Assembly (NCBI GenBank): GCA_964473155.1
Contig: CAYYNT010000064.1
Span: forward strand, 1-27,194
Length of the DNA stretch: 27,194 bases
Direction: 5' to 3'
Source: JAJFUG01 sp964473155
GTDB taxonomy: Bacteria > Gemmatimonadota > Glassbacteria > GWA2-58-10
Shown here: one piece after another, positions 23,629-27,194 of the stretch
Numbering within the stretch: the first letter of the stretch is position 1
How the letters are laid out: each line of letters begins with the position of its first letter
Made by a program: the position numbers and the translations under genes
Notes under the pieces: generated by a model
Told to the model about the DNA's origin: nothing
What the model saw: only the letters and a program-made list of their open reading frames with translations
Databases searched by the model: none

Positions 23629-23769
23629 TATTTATTTATCGTTTTTCGACAATTTTAGAATCATGAGGTGCAACAACACAAAACTCTTCTCTTTGCCATC
23701 GCCCTCACTCGCATTATCTTCTCATCAATGCCGCACCATTCCGAAAAATCACACCAAGGAGAATCAGCC

Positions 23770-25143
23770 ATGCAAGAGAAAATAGTGATGATAGGCGCGG
23801 GCAGCGCCATGTTCACCTGCGGCCTTCTGGGGGACCTTCTGCGCAAAGGCTGGCCCGCCGAGGTGGCGCTGGTGGATATCGATCCTGCCGCCCTGGAGGT
23901 GGCAGAGCGCCTGGCCCGCAAGATGGTGGCCGCGCGAAAAGCCAATGTGACAATCAGCGCCCACACAGACCGCCGCAAGGCCCTGCCCGGAGCCACGGCC
24001 GTTATCTGCACTATCGGGGTGGGGGGACGGCGCGCCTGGGAGCAGGATGTTTTCATCCCGCGCAAGTACGGCATATTCCAGCCCGTGGGCGACACCGTAA
24101 TGCCCGGCGGGACCTCGCGCGCCATGCGCATGATCCCGGTGATGATCGCCGTGGCGAAGGATGTGCTGGAACTGTGCCCGGAGGCCCTGTTTTTCAATTA
24201 CTCCAATCCAATGGCCGCAATCTGCCGGGCAGTGCGCAAGTACACACCGGCAAGGATGGTCGGCCTGTGCCATGGGGTGACCGAGGCGGCTCATTTTCTG
24301 GCGCAGATGCTGGAAGTCCCGTTTGCGGAACTGGAATACACCGCTTTGGGACTTAACCACCTGACTTGGATCACGCATGTCCATCGCGGCGGAACCGATC
24401 TGACCAGCCGTCTGTTCGACACCTGCCGCTCCCGTCTGGCCGCCCCCATGGCTGAGGGTGCGCTGGGAGAGCTGTTCCTGGCCCGCGGCTCCTGGGAGGC
24501 CCTGCCAGGCGAGGAGCCGCCGCGCCACCCCGCCACCCTGGAACTGACCATGAAATTCGGCGCTTTCCCCGCCCCCATGGACCGCCATATAACAGAGTTC
24601 TTCCCCTTCATGTTCAGCCGGGAGCATGGCTACTACGGTAGGACACTGGGGACGGAAGCTTTCAGTTTCGAGCGTACGATCGCAAAGGGCGACAACGAGT
24701 TCGAGGCCATGCGCGAGGAGGCGCATTCCTCAGGGCCGCTGAGCGCCCATTATTTCGAGCGTTTCTCGGGCGAGCACGAGCAGGTGATGGACATTATCGA
24801 AAGTATCCGCACGGACAACGGCAGGCATTACTCAGCCAACGTCCCCAACACCGGCCAGGCCCCCAACCTTCCGCCGGAAGCCGTGCTCGAATGCCCCTGC
24901 CGGGCGACTGCATCCGGGATGGAACCTCTGACTGTCCCTGCCCTGCCCACAGCCGCAGCCGGTGTTATCGCCCAGCGTCTGGCCTGGGTCGAGATCGTGG
25001 CCGAGGCGGCGGCGGAGGGCAGCCGGGAGAAATTCATCCAGGCGCTTGTGCTGGACGGGGCGGTGAAATCGGCGGATGAGGCCGCGCGGATGTCGGATGA
25101 TTTCATCTCGGCGCAGCGGGATTATCTGCCTGGAATCGGATGA
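23770..25143 (+). CDS. GH4 family NAD-dependent glycosidase
   Basis: This 457-residue cytoplasmic enzyme belongs to glycoside hydrolase family 4, which cleaves alpha- or beta-glycosides by an NAD+- and Mn2+-dependent redox-elimination mechanism. The Rossmann entry is IGAGSAMFTCGLLGDLL, with LVDID closing strand 2. NYSNPM (143-148) and the metal ligands Cys167 (GLCHG) and His197 (GLNHLTW) are present. It groups by eye with the alpha-glucosidase/alpha-galactosidase/alpha-galacturonidase branch; I cannot decide among these. The ATG at 23770 has AAGGAG eight bases upstream, so an in-frame extension back to 23668 is not real. It is divergent from the DUF2975 operon and followed by a large inverted repeat. 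It probably acts on disaccharides brought in by a transporter. Confidence 0.93.
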   Translation: MQEKIVMIGAGSAMFTCGLLGDLLRKGWPAEVALVDIDPAALEVAERLARKMVAARKANVTISAHTDRRKALPGATAVICTIGVGGRRAWEQDVFIPRKYGIFQPVGDTVMPGGTSRAMRMIPVMIAVAKDVLELCPEALFFNYSNPMAAICRAVRKYTPARMVGLCHGVTEAAHFLAQMLEVPFAELEYTALGLNHLTWITHVHRGGTDLTSRLFDTCRSRLAAPMAEGALGELFLARGSWEALPGEEPPRHPATLELTMKFGAFPAPMDRHITEFFPFMFSREHGYYGRTLGTEAFSFERTIAKGDNEFEAMREEAHSSGPLSAHYFERFSGEHEQVMDIIESIRTDNGRHYSANVPNTGQAPNLPPEAVLECPCRATASGMEPLTVPALPTAAAGVIAQRLAWVEIVAEAAAEGSREKFIQALVLDGAVKSADEAARMSDDFISAQRDYLPGIG

Positions 25144-25153
25144 GAGGCGTGAC

Positions 25154-25240
25154 GGGGCGGGCCGGCATCCTTTTTGACATCCGCCGAGGACAATCAATCC
25201 CCGGACTGCGTATCGCGCAAAAAGGCTGCCGGCCCGCCCC
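25154..25240. repeat. Long imperfect inverted repeat downstream of the GH4 gene
   Basis: The arms 25154-25175 and 25219-25240 are 22 bases each and pair with one mismatch (25168 against 25226), around a 43-base loop. The outer 14 bp (GGGGCGGGCCGGCA) are perfect and very G+C-rich, and the inner 7 bp are CCTTTTT / AAAAAGG. It begins 11 bp after the GH4 stop and ends 57 bp before the M14 start. It could be a terminator-like 3' structure, an attenuator for the M14 gene or a remnant of a small mobile element. Confidence 0.6.
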
Positions 25241-25296
25241 CACCGTGGTTCCGGTTAACTGTTTCAGCGTGAAATAACTGATATAAGGAGGCTTCA

Positions 25297-26427
25297 ATGA
25301 AAAAATATATCCTCGCGATCATGACCCTTGCGCTCCTCTTTCTTTCCGTGCCCCTGCCCGCGCAGCAGAAAGAGGTCCCCCAGTTCTGGAAAACACGGCT
25401 GAAAGATGTAACAGAGGTCCTGGGCACGGCAAAAATCGGCCGGGTAAGCACAATCGGCGAATCCTGGGGCCATCGTCCTCTGCTGACGATCTCCTACGGC
25501 GATAAAGAACCGTGCGCGAGGACGACCAATTTTTCAGCCGCGGCCTATGCCCGCAATCCCTCGGCATTCTGTAAAAGGTCACCCGGAGCCAGGCCGGTTC
25601 TCATGGTCCTGGGGCCGGTGCATGGGGGTGAGATGGAGGGTGTGGCAGGCTGCCTGAACCTGGTGAAAATTCTGGAAACCGGGACCGATTTCCGCGGCAA
25701 GGCCTGGCCGGGGATAACGGCCAATGCCTCCCGCCTGAGAGTGGTGATCATTCCGCTGGCCAACCCGGATGGCCGCGAAAGACTGCCGTTCGACAGCTAT
25801 GTGGGGGCCGCGCCGGAGTTCATGCGCAAGTATTCGCAGGGCACGCACAAGGACGGGTCCCCGTGGGGCTGGCCCACGATGGTCGAGAACCTGCCGATGG
25901 TCGGGGACGTGGGAATCCTGGGAGCCTGTTTCAACGATGGCGGAGTGAACGTTTACAATGATGATTTTTTCAAGCCCCAGGCCCCCGAGACCAGGGCCGT
26001 GTTCGACCTGGCGGTGTCCGAGGCCCCGGATTTTATCGTGAACGTGCACTCGCACGAAATGCCGGCCGAGTTCCTGACTACTTACATGGTCCCGCCGAAA
26101 CTTGTCACTTGGACCGGTGAGGTGCAGAGACGGTACGCTGAGAAGATGAAAAGCCGCGGCCTGCCGGTGACTCCTCCGCGAGAAACGCTGAGTGGCGCGT
26201 TCGAACTGGTGGATGCCCTGTACCACGCCACGGGCGCGGTTTCGATGGTGTTCGAGGGGCCGGAGGGCATAATCGGCGAAACGGACAAACCGATTGATTT
26301 CGATACGATACTGGACAGCCACTTGACCATGTACGAATTCCTGTTCGAACTGGGTGCTTCGGAGGGAGGATTCTCGGGCCGCAAGGACGCGGTCCGGGGG
26401 GACTGGCTGCCGGAGATAGATTACTGA
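25297..26427 (+). CDS. Exported M14-family zinc carboxypeptidase-like protein
   Basis: This 376-residue protein has a signal peptide (residues 1-about 22, PLPAQ) and an M14 metallopeptidase domain. Zinc ligands are His109 and Glu112 (VHGGEMEG) and a His in VNVHSHEMP (His251 or His253). NPDGRER (156-162) is the substrate-binding Arg region and MVFEGPEG supplies the general base Glu320. AAGGAGG lies six bases before the ATG. The family removes C-terminal residues from peptides or acts on cell-wall peptides. The fairly short length and a Lys/Gly/Trp-rich insertion at about 178-200 set it apart from digestive carboxypeptidases. The gene stands alone behind the inverted repeat and may be independently controlled. 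Confidence 0.88.
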   Translation: MKKYILAIMTLALLFLSVPLPAQQKEVPQFWKTRLKDVTEVLGTAKIGRVSTIGESWGHRPLLTISYGDKEPCARTTNFSAAAYARNPSAFCKRSPGARPVLMVLGPVHGGEMEGVAGCLNLVKILETGTDFRGKAWPGITANASRLRVVIIPLANPDGRERLPFDSYVGAAPEFMRKYSQGTHKDGSPWGWPTMVENLPMVGDVGILGACFNDGGVNVYNDDFFKPQAPETRAVFDLAVSEAPDFIVNVHSHEMPAEFLTTYMVPPKLVTWTGEVQRRYAEKMKSRGLPVTPPRETLSGAFELVDALYHATGAVSMVFEGPEGIIGETDKPIDFDTILDSHLTMYEFLFELGASEGGFSGRKDAVRGDWLPEIDY

Positions 26428-26443
26428 TCCATTCGCTCAAAAA

Positions 26444-26577
26444 CAAGGGGCTGTCCCAAAAGTCTTAAATGGGGCACGGCGCGCCGTGCCCCTACGGAAC
26501 TGCTATTTTATCAAGCAGTTAGAGCTTGGGACAATTCTCAAAGAGCAAAAACGGGTGCTTTTGAGATAGCCCCCTTG
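26444..26577. mobile_element. MITE-like element with imperfect terminal inverted repeats
   Basis: The left end (26444-26462, CAAGGGGCTGTCCCAAAAG) matches the reverse complement of the right end (26558-26577) with a few differences. The GGGGCTGTCCCAAAA-type ends resemble terminal repeats of some insertion sequences. The 134-bp unit has no gene. Inside are a 22-bp palindrome (26471-26492) and a 6-bp hairpin (26498-26503 with 26515-26520). No clear target duplication was found. It lies between the stops of two convergent genes, where the hairpins could also end transcription. Confidence 0.55.
26471..26492. repeat. 22-bp perfect palindrome, copy B
   Basis: GGGGCACGGCG followed by its exact reverse complement makes a perfect 22-bp palindrome. 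The right flank reads CTACGG. Copy A at 2429-2448, read on the minus strand, has the same core (CACGGTG CACCGTG) followed by CCTACG. The pattern fits a dispersed palindromic repeat common in G+C-rich genomes. Confidence 0.65.
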
Positions 26578-26633
26578 CTTTCCATGATCCTTAATGGATG
26601 CGTCAATAAGCATTTTTCAAGACAAAGCTGTCT

Positions 26634-27194
26634 TTAATCCCAAGCCGGTGAAACAGTGTAGAACTCGTATTTATCCAGTTTCCCCACCTTGATATACCGG
26701 CGACTGATCACCGGCTCTTTCCTGCCTTCGGGTGTGAACTCTGCCAGCAGAAGGTAGCCGCCGGGCTGTTTCGGCAAGTCGAGCAGCACGGCCCGGTTCT
26801 CCCGATAGCGCTGCGGGATTGTCATCGAAAGGTCTTGCGATATCACTTCCTGCCCGGCTGAATCCAGCAGACGGACCTTCACCGCTCCGCTGACATCCGT
26901 CCCCAAGTCGTTCACCCCCACCAGGTTCACAACCAGACGGCCGCCCGGCTCCAGCGGCGGAACATGCTTCATCCAGCGCTGGTCTGTCAGGTCAAGGAAT
27001 ACGGCAACCGGGGCGAAACAATGCCTGAACCATTTGAGAGTGACCGATGGCTCCAGCTTGGCCACCGGATTGAGGAACCAGTCACCGGTGAATCCAAGGT
27101 CATTGGTCAGATAGCAGAACGCCAGAACCCCGGCGAACGAGCGCTCGGCGCGCAGCCATTCGGTCTCGGCCTGAAGCCAGTAGGCCTGAAGCTC
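26634..27194 (-). CDS. C-terminal part of a probable glycoside hydrolase, truncated by the window edge
   Basis: The reading frame is open from the window edge to the TAA at 26634-26636, giving the last 186 residues of a longer protein whose start lies beyond 27194. The visible part begins with the helical segment ELQAYWLQAETEWLRAER and then SFAGVLAFCYLTND, which resembles the end of a TIM-barrel in GH2-type enzymes. It continues with a link containing DWFLNPVAKLEPS and ends in a beta-sandwich domain (RLVVNLVGVNDLGTDVSG, GGYLLLAEF). A GH2-like exported glycosidase fits the neighbourhood, but the catalytic part is not visible, so the family is a guess. An internal GTG at 27065 is not the true start, since the frame continues upstream with coherent protein sequence. 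Confidence 0.7.
   Translation of the reverse strand, partial: ELQAYWLQAETEWLRAERSFAGVLAFCYLTNDLGFTGDWFLNPVAKLEPSVTLKWFRHCFAPVAVFLDLTDQRWMKHVPPLEPGGRLVVNLVGVNDLGTDVSGAVKVRLLDSAGQEVISQDLSMTIPQRYRENRAVLLDLPKQPGGYLLLAEFTPEGRKEPVISRRYIKVGKLDKYEFYTVSPAWD

Noticed and set aside
23764..24726. Open frame of 320 codons antisense to the GH4 gene
   Set aside because: The GH4 reading frame has full family motifs and a good start site, while the antisense frame shows only composition-driven openness.

Overview
The window is a G+C-rich bacterial chromosome segment, roughly 60% G+C by eye, from an organism that exports many proteins. There are lipoprotein and Sec signal peptides, ABC-type sugar import rather than SusC/SusD pairs, and a dense set of carbohydrate-active and esterase genes. 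DUF4838, GH127-like, GH4, CE7-like and M14 proteins together with short palindromic intergenic repeats suggest an uncultured heterotroph, possibly of an FCB-related candidate phylum. That placement is a guess; no rRNA or marker gene is present. No tRNA, rRNA, CRISPR array, transposase or prophage module was seen.

Layout. 1-1275: repeat-like leader, an extended -10 promoter, then two AT-rich genes on the plus strand for small exported proteins with a predicted beta-rich core and a C-terminal membrane segment. 1360-1974 (minus): a SAM methyltransferase. 1975-2680: 700 bp without a credible gene, holding hairpins and palindromic repeats. 2681-10436 (minus): a probable five-gene sugar-utilisation operon, in transcription order a double ABC ATPase, permease, lipoprotein binding protein, DUF4838 lipoprotein and GH127-like enzyme. 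10529-10572: a perfect 14-bp hairpin separating this operon from two tandem paralogous proteins of unknown function (10596-12005, minus). 12161-14003 (minus): a polyol/sugar dehydrogenase pair (MDR and SDR). It is divergent from ridA and a D-aminoacylase-type lipoprotein (14250-16406, plus), with an inverted repeat covering both predicted -35 boxes. 16412-17953 (minus): a degenerate HD-GYP-like protein. 18115-22626 (minus): two tandem CE7-like esterases and a third exported esterase. 22714-23555 (minus): a DUF2975 membrane protein with an XRE regulator. 23770-26427 (plus): a GH4 glycosidase and an exported M14 carboxypeptidase. 26444-26577: a MITE-like element carrying a palindrome of the same kind as one at 2429. 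26634-27194 (minus): the C-terminal part of a probable glycoside hydrolase.

How it fits together (inference). Exported esterases and glycosidases would deacylate and cleave a plant-type or acidic polysaccharide. The ABC importer would bring in the released sugar, and the MDR/SDR dehydrogenases and the cytoplasmic GH4 enzyme would process it. A shared 15-base motif upstream of the importer operon and in the dehydrogenase/ridA divergent region hints at common control. The least explained parts are the tandem paralogs at 10596-12005, the AT-rich pair at 310-1275, and the EF-hand-bearing DUF4838 protein.
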